Shown in pieces: positions 33,085 to 42,173 of a stretch of DNA of 64,000 bases. The stretch is from positions 260,893,696 through 260,957,695 of the forward strand of contig OZ010793.1 in assembly GCA_963932465.1 (NCBI GenBank). Direction: 5' to 3'. The position numbers and the translations under genes are program-made. Origin of the DNA: Maratus speciosus (Eukaryota; Arthropoda; Arachnida; Araneae; Salticidae). The notes under the pieces were generated by a model. The model did no database searches and was not told where the DNA came from. It saw only the letters and a list, made by a program, of their open reading frames with translations. Position 1 is the first letter of the stretch, and each line of letters begins with the position of its first letter.

Positions 33085-34526
33085 GACCGCGTTGATTTTA
33101 AGCCAAGCCTTTTTGCTGTTGAATTTAGAACGTAAGATCGTTGAGAACCAGTATCAATAAGAGCTCTGACGCTCGATTGTTTTCCATTTACTTCTACGTT
33201 AACCAATAATGTCTGTAGTAAAACTTCAGAGGAACCACTATAATTGGACAGCGTGGAATCTGAATTAAATTTTCGATTATCTTCTGTTGGAGCTTTAAAA
33301 TTATGTTTCAACTCGGAACACATAATGGGCCAATGTTTTTTACCGCAAACGACACATTTTACGTAAGTTTTACAATTTTTCGATAAATGACCTGCCTTAA
33401 GACATGTAAAACAGCTTTTATTACGCTTTAAAATGCTTTGCTTCTCTTCTAACAAAAGATTTTGTCCCTTAAAACAATTCTTAGTCTTATGGACCTTATC
33501 ACAAAATAAACAACGTACAGCAGTTCCTTTCCTTACGTTAGAAAATAAATCATTACCAGTTGGACACGACTCAACTACTCTATATTTTTGCTTTCTCAAA
33601 GGAGTATCATTTTGATTGATTCCTATTTTTGCCATTGAAACTCGTTCTTCACCTTCAATTTCGGTGCGAAGGAATAACAACAACTGTGATAATTTATCCC
33701 CATAAGAATTCTCACTTGTATTCAATACTGGGTTCCTAAACCAAACTCTAAGCAACTCCTCAGGAATACAAGATTCAACTAAAGGAAACAACATAGCCGA
33801 ATATTTATCAGACGTCATACCAATGGATTCAAGAGATCGCAAATAAGACTCTAATTTATCATAAAGGTGAACTATGTTGCTTTTTATTTTCGTGCTGGTA
33901 GCGTTTCTTACAACTAGACTTAAAAGTTCACGCGCATAAAATTCTACAAGCAATTCCTCTCGTCCGAATCTTGCCTTTAAGCTTTCAACAGCTTTGTTAT
34001 AATTTTCTGAGGTTGGGGGATAACTATCAATAACTTTTTTTGCTCTACTACCAGGAGACATACACTGTATTAAATAGTGGAATTTATCTACATTCTCTAA
34101 TGATTTATCTTCGTGAATTCTGCTAAACTGACTCCAAAATGTGAGCCAATCTCTTACTTCTCCGCCAAATTGAATAAGCTCAATTTTCGGAAGCTTTAAA
34201 TTAGTCTTAACAACGGCATTTTGTTGTTTGATAGCAGAATTCTGAGTTAAAAGCTTAACGCGAGTTTTCATTTCATCGAATTTTTCTCTGTAATTTTCTA
34301 CAATTTCAAACTCGTCTGCGTATTTCGTATCAGAAACATCATTTAATAATAACCCTAATATTTCGTTATCAAGATCCGTTAAATGGCAAAATATTCTCTC
34401 TAAAGATGAAAATTTCACTTCAATATTATCAATTGCATCGTTATTTTCTAATAGAGTTTTTAAACATTGGTAAAGTTTTGTAAAATTAGCCCTAACTGGA
34501 GCTCTCTGTTTAATCAAAATATCCAT
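33024..34526 (-). pseudogene. BEL Gag (DUF1759), zinc knuckle and protease start
   Basis: A 500-codon open frame starting with ATG at 34526, about 108 bp inside the 5' LTR. Residues about 105-250 form the Gag-like DUF1759 core (FGGEVRDWLTFWSQF, SLKARFGREELL). A CCHC zinc knuckle, CFTCLKAGHLSKNC, follows a second cysteine cluster near residue 340 and precedes CVVCGKKHWPIMC. The protease active site RALIDTGSQRSYV is near residue 460. Gag packages the RNA; the protease would cleave the polyprotein. The frame breaks in the middle of the protease, so no complete Gag-Pol can be made. Confidence 0.88.
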
Positions 34527-34633
34527 TTCGGATCTCTAACAGAATTCGAAACTTTCTATTTTTCAAACTTGAAAATAACAAATAAATATGGAAACTGACC
34601 TTTAAAAATTCATCACGTACGGTTTCACCACTT

Positions 34634-35099
34634 TGTCAGAGGTTGCGTGTTATTAATCTAAAATTTAAAGGATTATTCTTTTATATAAAAACATTATTTA
34701 TTTTACACATATAAAATAGCCACATCTCGCATGGATGACTCTTTTAGAACAACAACAAATAAAAGTCGGTTGCCATGCAACGAAAACAACTTGGGGCCTC
34801 CGCGGCCGAGTGGTTAAGACACCACGCTGCTAATCGCTTTAGAGCGTAGGAGGCTTGTCGGGTTCGACTCCCGCTGGCTCCATTGCACACTCTTTGTGGA
34901 GCTCCCGGATGTAAAAATTATCTGTGCTGTAAATTTCATTGTGCTATCTCGTCCCTGTATATATCGACGATGACTTATAAGCGGACCTTGTTGTCAAGCA
35001 CACAAGTCTGATGTATGTGTCCAATAAAACAAACTAAACAAACAAAAACAACTTATCAATTGAAAGAGAAGTGCGTGCCGATAAACCATGGACGCAACA
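34634..35099 (-). repeat. BEL element 5' LTR, interrupted by a SINE
   Basis: Matches 28477-28680 except for about seven substitutions and the 262-bp SINE plus TSD. The neighbouring internal sequence reads TGGTGAAACCGTACG on the minus strand, beginning four bases inside the LTR boundary, as expected for a primer-binding site. The matching tRNA was not determined. Confidence 0.9.
34793..35044 (+). mobile_element. tRNA-Ser-like SINE with 10-bp TSD
   Basis: The TSD AAAACAACTT is at 34783-34792 and 35045-35054. The other LTR of the BEL shows the empty site (AACAACTTATCAATTG). The head has an A box GGCCGAGTGGTTAAG, an anticodon-loop-like CTGCTAATC (anticodon GCT, Ser type), a variable arm and a B box GGGTTCGACTCC, and ends CTGGCTCC. 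The acceptor stem does not pair well (GGGGCCT against GGCTCC). A body of about 160 bp and an AAACAAACAAA-type tail follow. It is a SINE and not a functional tRNA gene. Confidence 0.9.
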
Positions 35100-35435
35100 A
35101 GCATCATTAAGGTCGGGATACAGATAGATTTTGTATTGTTAGTGAAACGAGATTGGCCAATCAGAAACCTGCATCTTTCGGGAACTTTTCGCTGTTTGCA
35201 AAAATGCAGGCTTGCTTCTGATTGGTCAATCTCGTTTCGTTAACAATGCAGGCTTCTGATTGGTCAATCTCGTTTCAATAATAGTATCATTAAGGCCGCG
35301 ATCCAAACAGATGTTGCATTATTAGCTAATCGAAATTGACAAATCAGAAAATTTGCTTACTTAAAACAGGGAAATGTTTCCAAAAATGCTGGCTTCTGAT
35401 TTGTAAATCTCGCATGCGCACAATCTATCTGTACA

Positions 35436-35577
35436 AGCGCCTAGAATACCTAGTGTGGAAATATGCTATCCAAACAACGCTAAAAATTTGTATCCCTTAA
35501 ATGTGCGACGATACTGCTAAAATCCCAAGTGTCGATCGCAGCGACATCTGCGGGATTTTCGTATTACATTGTATAGG
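35436..35577 (+). repeat. half of a palindromic MITE (AGCGCCTAGAAT family)
   Basis: Begins AGCGCCTAGAATACCTAGTG and runs to ATTACATTGTATA. It is the reverse complement of about 40715-40835. The second half is missing; the GGCTGGGATTACGG-type MITE starts at its centre. Confidence 0.65.
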
Positions 35578-35633
35578 CTGGGATTACGGTGCCTCATTTA
35601 AGATCAACTTAGAGACTTACGATATAAACAAAG

Positions 35634-35813
35634 TGTTATGTATTGTAACATACTTTTATGCTACCGGATTGGCAACAGGCCGTACGAACGAACTATGTAA
35701 ATATACTTGGCTGTCACTGCTAGATAGCTATGTTTCTGGCTAGTAAACTAATATAATAAATAGGTTTAAGTTGCATTAGTATTAACTATTTATGTCTCGG
35801 TTAATACATAATA
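35634..35813 (+). repeat. Gypsy 5' LTR
   Basis: Starts TGTTATGTATTGTAACATAC and ends TTAATACATAATA. It is followed at once by ATTGGCGACGAGG, the primer-binding position in many Gypsy elements. At 180 bp it is a short LTR. Confidence 0.9.
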
Positions 35814-36014
35814 ATTGGCGACGAGGTAAAAGTGTTCAGCTAAGCTAATAATATTCAGGGAACTGCGAAAATTGCTGAATATCAGAGCTACGCTTATGTT
35901 TTAGGTCTAACTGAGGCAACGCTTACCGACGCATCAGAACTTTGAGTAATATCTACATTTTGCTAATTTCTAATAAAGAACTTTTTTTCCCCATTAACAT
36001 TATTTTGTAAAGAA

Positions 36015-36664
36015 ATGACTACTTTCGGCATCTTGGAGCCTTTCGACGTATCGGAACCGTTAGCGTGGGATGCTTACCATGAAGGCTTAGAATGCTTTTT
36101 AGAAGCAAACAATATCACTGAACCAAAAAAAAAAACCGGGCCATATTTTTGAGTATGGTCGGGGCGAAGACTTACGCAACGACCCGTTCTCTCGTGTTCC
36201 CTGAAAACCCTACTACTAAGCCTTATGACGAGCTAATAAAACTTGTTAAAGCACATTTCTCACCAAAACCTTCAGAGATCTTCCAACGATTTTTATTTTA
36301 TCAAAGCAATCAACAGTCGGAATAAAGTGCATTCATTGTAGAATTACGGAAGCTATCCGAGCTCTGTAATTTCAGCGCGTCGTTAGATGTCATGCTCCGA
36401 GATAGGTTGGTGTGCGGTATGAGAGATGAAGCCCTCCAACGACGTTTACTCGCCGAAACATCATTGACGTTTGCTCAAGCACTAGATAAGGTTTTGGCGG
36501 TAGAAACGGCTAATTCTCATGTAAAAGAGATTAGAGGATCTGGATCTGTTTCAGTTATGCCTCTTGGTAGGAGACAAAATCAAAATCAAAGGCAATCTCA
36601 GAAAGAAAATTGTGCTGGTTGTGGACGCAAAACGCAATCATCCAAAAGCACTGTGCAAATTTAA
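36015..36664 (+). pseudogene. Gypsy Gag, frameshifted
   Basis: A start at 36015 opens MTTFGILEPFDVSEPLAWDA, a Gypsy Gag N-terminus. The frame breaks at an A-run near 36125-36135, is interrupted by a stop at about 36323, and continues as 36392-36664 with LRDRLVCGMRDEALQRRLL and LTFAQALDKVLAVETA, typical of the retrotransposon Gag core. It overlaps the following frame, which carries the zinc knuckle. Confidence 0.85.
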
Positions 36665-37990
36665 GGATGTTGAATGCCATGCCTGCAAAAAGAAGGGCCA
36701 CATACAAAGAGTCTGTCGGAACAAATCAAATTTCTCTAGGAAAACAGTACATGAACAGAAGTTGCAAAATAGGGACTCTGATTCCTCCAACACAGAGAGT
36801 TTATACACCGTCCATTTGAAAAATTTGCGCCTCAACAGTGTGGAAGCACCAAACATGAAAACAACCGTCCTGATTAACGGTACACCGTGTGTTATGGAAG
36901 TAGATTCAGGAGATAAAATATCCATCATTGACAAAGGTACATTTGACCAGTTATATCCTCACGATGTTCCACTGTTGGAAAAGTCTCCTTTCGCTGTCAA
37001 AGACTATAATAAACAACCAGTAGAAATCTTGGGTCAGTGCCAAGTTAGGGTTAAATATGCTTCATATGAAAAGGAACTTCCACTTCTTATTGCTAAAAAG
37101 AAACGTCAAGGACTTCTAGGTCTAAATTGGTTCGAACCATTAGGAATAAAGGTAACAGTCATCCATAAAATACAGCATTCTACTTTGGATGATGTCCTGA
37201 GTGAATTCTCTGATGTTTTCAAGGAAGAACTGGGAAAGTTTACAGGTACACCTATCAAGTTACATTTGGATCCCTCAGTTCGTCCAATTCAGCTGAAAGC
37301 TAGGAATGTACCATTTGCTCTACGACCCAAGATTGAGAAGGAATTGCAACGATTACAAGACCAGGGAGTTCTTGAACCAGTTAGTTACTCTGATTGGGCA
37401 ACTCCTGTAGTTCCTGTCTTGAAATCTAATGGAGAGATTAGGTTATGTGGTGACTATAAATGTACAGTCAACAAGGCTTTGGGCACTCACACATATCCAG
37501 TACCGGCAGTAAATCAAATTCTTGCAGATTTAACAGGAGGCCGACATTTCATAAAGCTTGATTTGTCCCAAGCATATCTGCAATTAGTCGTGGTTGAATC
37601 TTCTGCTATGGCACAAACAGTTGTGACACATCGTGGAGCATTCAAGTGCAATCGCCTCCAATTTGGCATTTCCACAGCTCCTGGAATATTCCAACGATTC
37701 ATTGAGACATTGCTCGCAAACATACCAGGAGTGTTTCCATACTATGATGATGTCTTGATCAAAGGTTCTACAGAAGAAGAACTAACCAAGCGATTTCGTG
37801 AAGTTCTTGGTCAATTCTCTAAGGCTGGGTTACGTTTAAACAAAAATAAATGTATTATTGGAACTCCAAAATTGAATTCTTGGGTTATGAAATCAACGAG
37901 AGAGGTATTAAACCCACAAAGGACAAAATAAAAGCTATTCAAGAAGCCCCTACGCCAACAAAGAGAGAGGAACTCCAAGCATTTTTGGGT
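36564..37990 (+). pseudogene. Gypsy zinc knuckle, protease and reverse transcriptase
   Basis: A 455-codon frame. The CCHC knuckle CHACKKKGHIQRVC is near residue 38. A retropepsin-like segment at about residue 112 reads MEVDSGDKISII, with DSG in place of the common DTG. RT runs from about residue 230: GVLEPVSYSDWATPVVPV, EIRLCGDYK, FIKLDLSQAYLQLVV and LQFGISTAPGIFQRF. The catalytic box PYYDDVLIKG is intact. The frame is lost near 37885, where the RT-RNase H junction (FLGLLNFYR-type) continues in another frame up to about 38020. Confidence 0.9.
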
Positions 37991-38030
37991 TTACTGAACT
38001 TTTATCGTCTTTCTACAAAATAAAGCAACA

Positions 38031-38700
38031 TTGGCAGAGCCTCTTCATCGCTTGCTAGACAAGGGAGTAGTGTGGAAAGGGAAGAAAAGCCACAAAGAAG
38101 CTTTTCATAAGGTTAAAAATCTCTTATCAAGTGATTCCCTCCTTGTACATTTCGATGAAAAGAAACCAATCATCCTGACATGTGATGCTTCCCAGTATGG
38201 TGTTGGCGCTGTCCTCAGCCACAAATTGTCAGAGGGAGTTGAAGCTCCAGTGGCATTCTATCCAAGAACGATGAACCCAACAGAGTGTCGGTATGACCAG
38301 ATAGACAAAGAAGCCCTGGCCATCATTCAAGGGGTTAAGAAGTTTCACAACTACCTTTATGTAGGGCTCCTATAACACAGGCTGAATCGTCAAGCATTTT
38401 GTTTCCCACTTAGACCAATGAGCGATTGTTGCTCACGCGACGTGGCCAATCGTTTTTCTCCTACCGGCAATTAAATGGCGACGTGAGTCAGCCCGAGTTA
38501 TAAGAGCCTTACCTTTATGGGCAGAAATTCGAAATAAGAACTGGCCACAAGCCATTACTGGGCCTTCTGGCCAGCGATAAACCCACACCAACAATGTTGT
38601 CTCCAAGAATGCAGCGGTAGTCCCTAGCTTTAAGCTCATATGATTACCATCTTGTATACCAACCTGGTAAATTGATTTCAAATGAAGATGGACTTAGTCG
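38031..38700 (+). pseudogene. Gypsy RNase H, split by a MITE
   Basis: The first part (38031-38351) reads LHRLLDKGVVWKG, ILTCDASQYGVGAVLSH and IDKEALAIIQGVKKFH, supplying the catalytic Asp and Glu. The 148-bp insertion at 38362-38509 follows. Downstream, in register after one TSD copy is removed, are a GHKPLL-type segment (normally DHKPL) and MQR, a stop at about 38617, and an SSYDYHLVYQPG-type ending before NEDGLSRL. The aspartate of the TDHKPL motif is replaced by Gly, and the stop and insertion add further damage. Confidence 0.85.
38362..38509. mobile_element. Mutator-like MITE in the Gypsy RNase H region
   Basis: Flanked by TACCTTTATG at 38352-38361 and 38510-38519, a 10-bp direct repeat. 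The termini are imperfect inverted repeats (AGGGCTCCTATAAC at the left; complement of the right AGGCTCTTATAAC). The match extends through GGCTGA to about 28 bp. A TSD of 9-11 bp is characteristic of Mutator-like elements. The RNase H reading continues across the site once the insert is removed. Confidence 0.8.
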
Positions 38701-40158
38701 TCTACCTTGTTCGCAGATGATTCATCATGGGACATCTCCTAATGAAGTATTACTCCTGGAAACTTTGGACAAGCCTCCCATCTCAACCAAAGATATTGCA
38801 CGGATGACTATGCAAGACCCTATCTTAGCTCGAGTGCTCAACTGGGTCTTGAAGGGGTGGCCAGCTGAAAATCCAGACGCAGAATTCATTCCCTATTTCC
38901 AACGGCGACTGGAAATCTCAACCCACAAAGGATGCCTCCTTTGGGGATGCAGGGTCATAATACCCAGGAAGGCACAAGAACGCCTATTGGCAGTTTTGTT
39001 GTCCACAGTTCACATCAACGCATCGTACGTACAAAGAGCCTTGCAAGAAGTTACATGTGGTGGCCAAAGATGGATAGTCAAATTGAAGACACAATAAATA
39101 GGTGCAACATTTGTCAACAAACACGACATGCACCTCCTAAGACACTGGGAACATGGGAATGCATTAAAAAACCATGGTCAAGACTCCACATCGATCATGC
39201 TGGGCCTTTTCAGGGACCCCTTTTCCTCATTGTCGTTGATGCATACTCAAAATGGCTAGAGGTTATTAAGGTATCGTCAACAGACTCACCTTGTGCTATT
39301 GAAGCTTTGAGGAAGCTTTTTGGCTCTCATGGTATTCCTGACACCATGGTCTCAGATAACGGACCTGGATTCACATCGTCTGAATTTGAACGGTTCCTTA
39401 TGAGAAACGGAATCCATCATACATTCACAGCTCCTGGACATCCTTCATCAAACAGACAAGCAGAACAGATGGTGCAGACAACAAAAGATACACTTCGAAG
39501 AATTGTTTCGGGGAATTGGAATACTAGACTTGCATCATTCTTATTAGCACAACATGCTACGCCCAATTCTGCTACCAATGTTTCTCCAGCAGAGCTGCTT
39601 CTGAACCGCCGTTTGAAAACCTGCCTGGACAGGATCCATCCAGATTTTTCGGAGCCTAATCCTAAGGATCTGTCTAATTCAAGATTCCGGATGTTTGCAC
39701 CTCTAGACTTGGTATATGCTCGAGGGTCCCACCCTCACGACAAATGGGTACCGTCTACAATAATAGAAGTAATTAGCCTCACATTGTATGAGGTTTTAAC
39801 GGATAAAGGTCTTGTGTGGAAAAGACACATTGACCAACTAAGACGACGCCTGGGCAGTCTTCCACATATGACAGACTCTGATAGTTCTTCAACATATCCA
39901 TCTAATGTCCCAACACCTTCACCGTTAATGTCAGAATCAGTAGGAGACAGCGAGAACTCTGAGCCAGCAGGAGACAACCAGGATCCAGTTCTGTCGACAA
40001 AGGACGTGGTTTCAGAGCCTAGGAAGATGGACAGTTTAATTGGAACTGCACCTGCAGCGGTTGGAAAGTTGCTTGATGTTGCAAGTCCAGCGGTCCTTCC
40101 ATCGAGACCAGTCAGAGCTAAACATCCACTAACCTGGCTAAAGGACTATGTTACATAG
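38672..40158 (+). pseudogene. Gypsy integrase
   Basis: Two overlapping frames (38672-39097 and 38932-40158) represent one integrase with a frameshift near 39050. The zinc-binding region ends CNICQQTRH. The core carries LHIDHAGPF (first Asp), TMVSDNGPGFT (second Asp) and the Glu in a NRQAEQMVQT segment, where the usual GxxE is NRQAE. The C-terminus has LDLVYAR...WVPSTIIEV and HIDQLRRR, then a Ser/Pro-rich tail ending LTWLKDYVT. The stop at 40156-40158 lies 10 bp before the 3' LTR. The second frame alone is 408 codons. Confidence 0.88.
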
Positions 40159-40168
40159 GAGGAAGGAA

Positions 40169-40351
40169 TGTTATGTATTGTAACATACTTTTATGCTGCC
40201 GGATTGGCAACAGGCCGCACAAACGAACTATGTAAATATACTTGGCTGTCACTGCTAGATAGTTGTGTTTCTGGCTAGTAAACTAATATAATAAATACTA
40301 GGTTTAAGTTGCATTAGTATTAACTATTTATATCTCGGTTAATACATAATA
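40169..40351 (+). repeat. Gypsy 3' LTR
   Basis: Matches 35634-35813 with about six substitutions and a 3-bp insertion (ACT at about 40299). It is preceded by the purine-rich AGGAGGAAGGAA, the likely polypurine tract. Confidence 0.9.
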
Positions 40352-40373
40352 CAAAGCGTAAGCGGTATTACTA

Positions 40374-40845
40374 TAGCGCCTAGAATATATAGTGTGGAAA
40401 TCGGCTATCCCTGCACTGTTAAAAATATCGTGAAAAATTACCTGTGTTTATAAAGGCTATTTATTTTCTGACAAATGAAAACGCTACATAAACGCCTATG
40501 GATCGTTCTCATTGGTCAGAAAATAGATAGCCTTTAAAAGCAGAGGTAATTTTTCACGATATTTTTAACAGTGTGTAATACTTAAAAAAGCACTAAAATA
40601 TTATATCCCTTAAATGTGCAACGATGCTGCTGAAATATGAAGATCGCAGTGACATCTGCAGGATATTTTCTACAACTGCAAGAAATTGCTAGTCTATGCA
40701 ATGTAATACTAATAATACGAAAATCCCGCAGATATCGCTGTGATCGACACTTGGGATTTTAGCAGTATCGTCGCACATTTAAGGGATACAAATTTTTAGC
40801 GCTGTTTGGATAGCATATTTTCACACTAAGTACTCTAGACGCGCG
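40374..40845. mobile_element. palindromic MITE (AGCGCCTAGAAT family) with nested MITE
   Basis: Starts AGCGCCTAGAATATATAGTG and ends with the complement near CTAGACGCGCG. The arms contain CCCTTAAATGTGC and its complement. The nested MITE at 40414-40573 interrupts the left arm. Its right arm is the complement of 35436-35577. Confidence 0.7.
40414..40573. mobile_element. short palindromic MITE (CACTGTTAAAAATATCG family)
   Basis: Inverted arms begin CACTGTTAAAAATATCGTGA and end in the complement, and contain GATAGCC and CCAATGAGAACG-type segments. At about 160 bp it is almost all palindrome. The same family is at 59199-59450. Confidence 0.85.
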
Positions 40846-41724
40846 AAATTTGACTTTCCATAAGACTTTTAGCATTAGTGTGAAATCCTGCAATTTCATT
40901 GGCTGACGCTTCACCGATAGCCAATGAAATTGAACGGAACTTCTTTCCTTGAAAGGACAAGTACAAGAGTAAAATACTGTGTAAAGCCGGCACATGGTAT
41001 TTTGGTATCTCAAATGTATGAATGATTTAGCACAGTGGTCAAGACTAGGGCTGGTTAAGATTTTGCATTTGTAATACTAAAGTTGCGTGTTCTGTCCTTT
41101 CGCTGGCGTTTTCACTTTTTTAGAGTTTTGTTTTGATTTTTATTAAGTCAGTTTGTTAAAATCAGTCGATCTTTATTACCAGTTCTTTTGTACTTTTTTT
41201 TTTTATCAATTAGATATTTTAGATAAATTTAAATAATTAAATTAAAAAATTCATTTAATCTATTTTTTAATAATTAAAGTAAACATTTATTAAAATGCAA
41301 TAATAAATCTCCTAGGCTTACATTAAAAGTATTTTCATGTTAGATTTTTATAAAGTTCTGATCATTTTATATTTATCTGTTATTTAGATTGCTATTAAAA
41401 AAAAAAAAATTGTAAATGTTATACAGATAATTGAATTAAATTTAAAAGTTCATATGACTTATACGGTATTTTTCTAATAAATAAATTTCTTTAATAATTA
41501 AAGAGTAATAATAATATTTTCTTAAGGCTGTTCTTAACTGCTCTGCTCAACAAGCGCAAAATGTTTTGACACATTTACAAATTCATTTTTTAACGAAAAG
41601 GTATAAAATTGGAAAGCCTGACCATGGAAGCGATTTGGAATTGAATTGGTCTTTTCATTTTTTGATCAATCAATTACCTATTGAGTTATAAGCGATTTTG
41701 ATCACGTGACAAACACGTTTTTTG
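40846..41724. other. AT-rich DNA, nothing recognised
   Basis: Includes an inverted CCAATGAAATT pair near 40892-40930. The rest is AT-rich with an A-run near 41398-41409. Confidence 0.5.
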
Positions 41725-41814
41725 ACCGCTTTTCAGTGCTCTTTCTTCCTTCGCGCGGAAATTCGGTTCAAAACGTCCACTTTGACACTATTTTCTGAAA
41801 GATCTATTGCGTTT

Positions 41815-41859
<45 letters not shown>

Positions 41860-41999
41860 AAAAAACAGCTCAATTACATAGTTTCTGAAAACAACACCAG
41901 CTACTTTTATGCATTTTCGAACAAAAATAAATTAAAACTTATGTCAGAAAGTTGCCTTTTTGGATTTGAGAGCACCCTTAAGTCAGTTAGTTAAAATCA
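41725..41999 (+). repeat. repeat related to the array at 53805-55720
   Basis: Shares GAAATTCGGTTCAAAA, CCACTTTGACA, TAGTTTCTGAA and a GGATTTGAGAGCACCCTTAA-like ending with the units inside the Tigger-like element. A run of about 38 A interrupts it (41818-41855). The 90-codon frame across it is poly-Lys from the A-run and not a gene. Confidence 0.5.
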
Positions 42000-42173
42000 A
42001 TTGATCTTTATCACCAGTTCCTTTGAAAAAAAAAATTTGTCAATTAGATTTTTAAAAATAAATTTAAATAATTAAATTTAAAAATTCATTTAATCTATTT
42101 TTTAATAATAATGTAATAGTAATATATTCTTACCTTACATTAAAAATATTTTTTGATGGAACTTTAGTAAGTT

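Larger units (their letters stand above)
28477..35099 (-). mobile_element. BEL/Pao LTR retrotransposon, near full length, defective
   Basis: Two LTRs of about 204 bp (28477-28680 and 34634-35099 once a SINE is removed) flank a minus-strand gag-pol region. The 5-bp TSD is AGCAT at 28472-28476 and 35100-35104. Domain order on the minus strand is Gag-like DUF1759, CCHC knuckle, aspartic protease, RT, RNase H, integrase and a BEL-type C-terminal domain. The LTRs differ at about 7 of 204 positions. Several frameshifts, a stop, a foldback insertion in pol and a SINE in the 5' LTR make it non-autonomous. It sits two bases from the TSD of the hAT-like interval. Confidence 0.92.
17690..35430. mobile_element. 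foldback repeat host for the nested hAT-like and BEL insertions
   Basis: The segments 17700-17899 and 35100-35430 share alternating copies of CGAAACGAGATTGACCAATC and its complement, plus GCATTTTTGCAAACAGC-type segments. When the hAT-like interval and the BEL element are removed with one TSD copy each, CTAACAGC runs directly into ATCATTAAGG. The two flanks are therefore the halves of one older inverted-repeat element. Outer ends are approximate. Confidence 0.65.
35634..40351 (+). mobile_element. Ty3/Gypsy LTR retrotransposon, near full length, defective
   Basis: The LTRs at 35634-35813 and 40169-40351 flank a gag-pol region in the order Gag, CCHC knuckle, protease, RT, RNase H, integrase, which is the Gypsy order. 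The TSD is CAAAG (or ACAAAG) at 35629-35633 and 40352-40356. The LTRs differ by about six substitutions and one 3-bp indel. Frameshifts, stops and a Mutator-like MITE inside RNase H inactivate it. The integrase has no visible chromodomain, and no envelope gene is present. Confidence 0.93.
35578..40374. mobile_element. GGCTGGGATTACGG MITE remnant split by the Gypsy element
   Basis: 35578-35633 matches the complement of the right arm of the MITE at 52240-52547 (GGCTGGGATTACGGTGCCTC, then AGATCAACTTAGAGACTT). The first bases after the Gypsy TSD (CGTAAGCGGTATTAC) continue the same arm. The Gypsy therefore landed inside this MITE copy. The rest of the MITE beyond about 40374 is absent. Confidence 0.7.

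Noticed and set aside
34793..34880. tRNA-Ser gene
   Set aside because: The A box, anticodon GCT and B box look good, but the acceptor ends do not pair and the sequence is the head of a 252-bp insert with a TSD and a SINE tail.
41722..41994. 90-residue Lys-rich protein
   Set aside because: The Lys run is a run of about 38 A; the flanks are repeat DNA.
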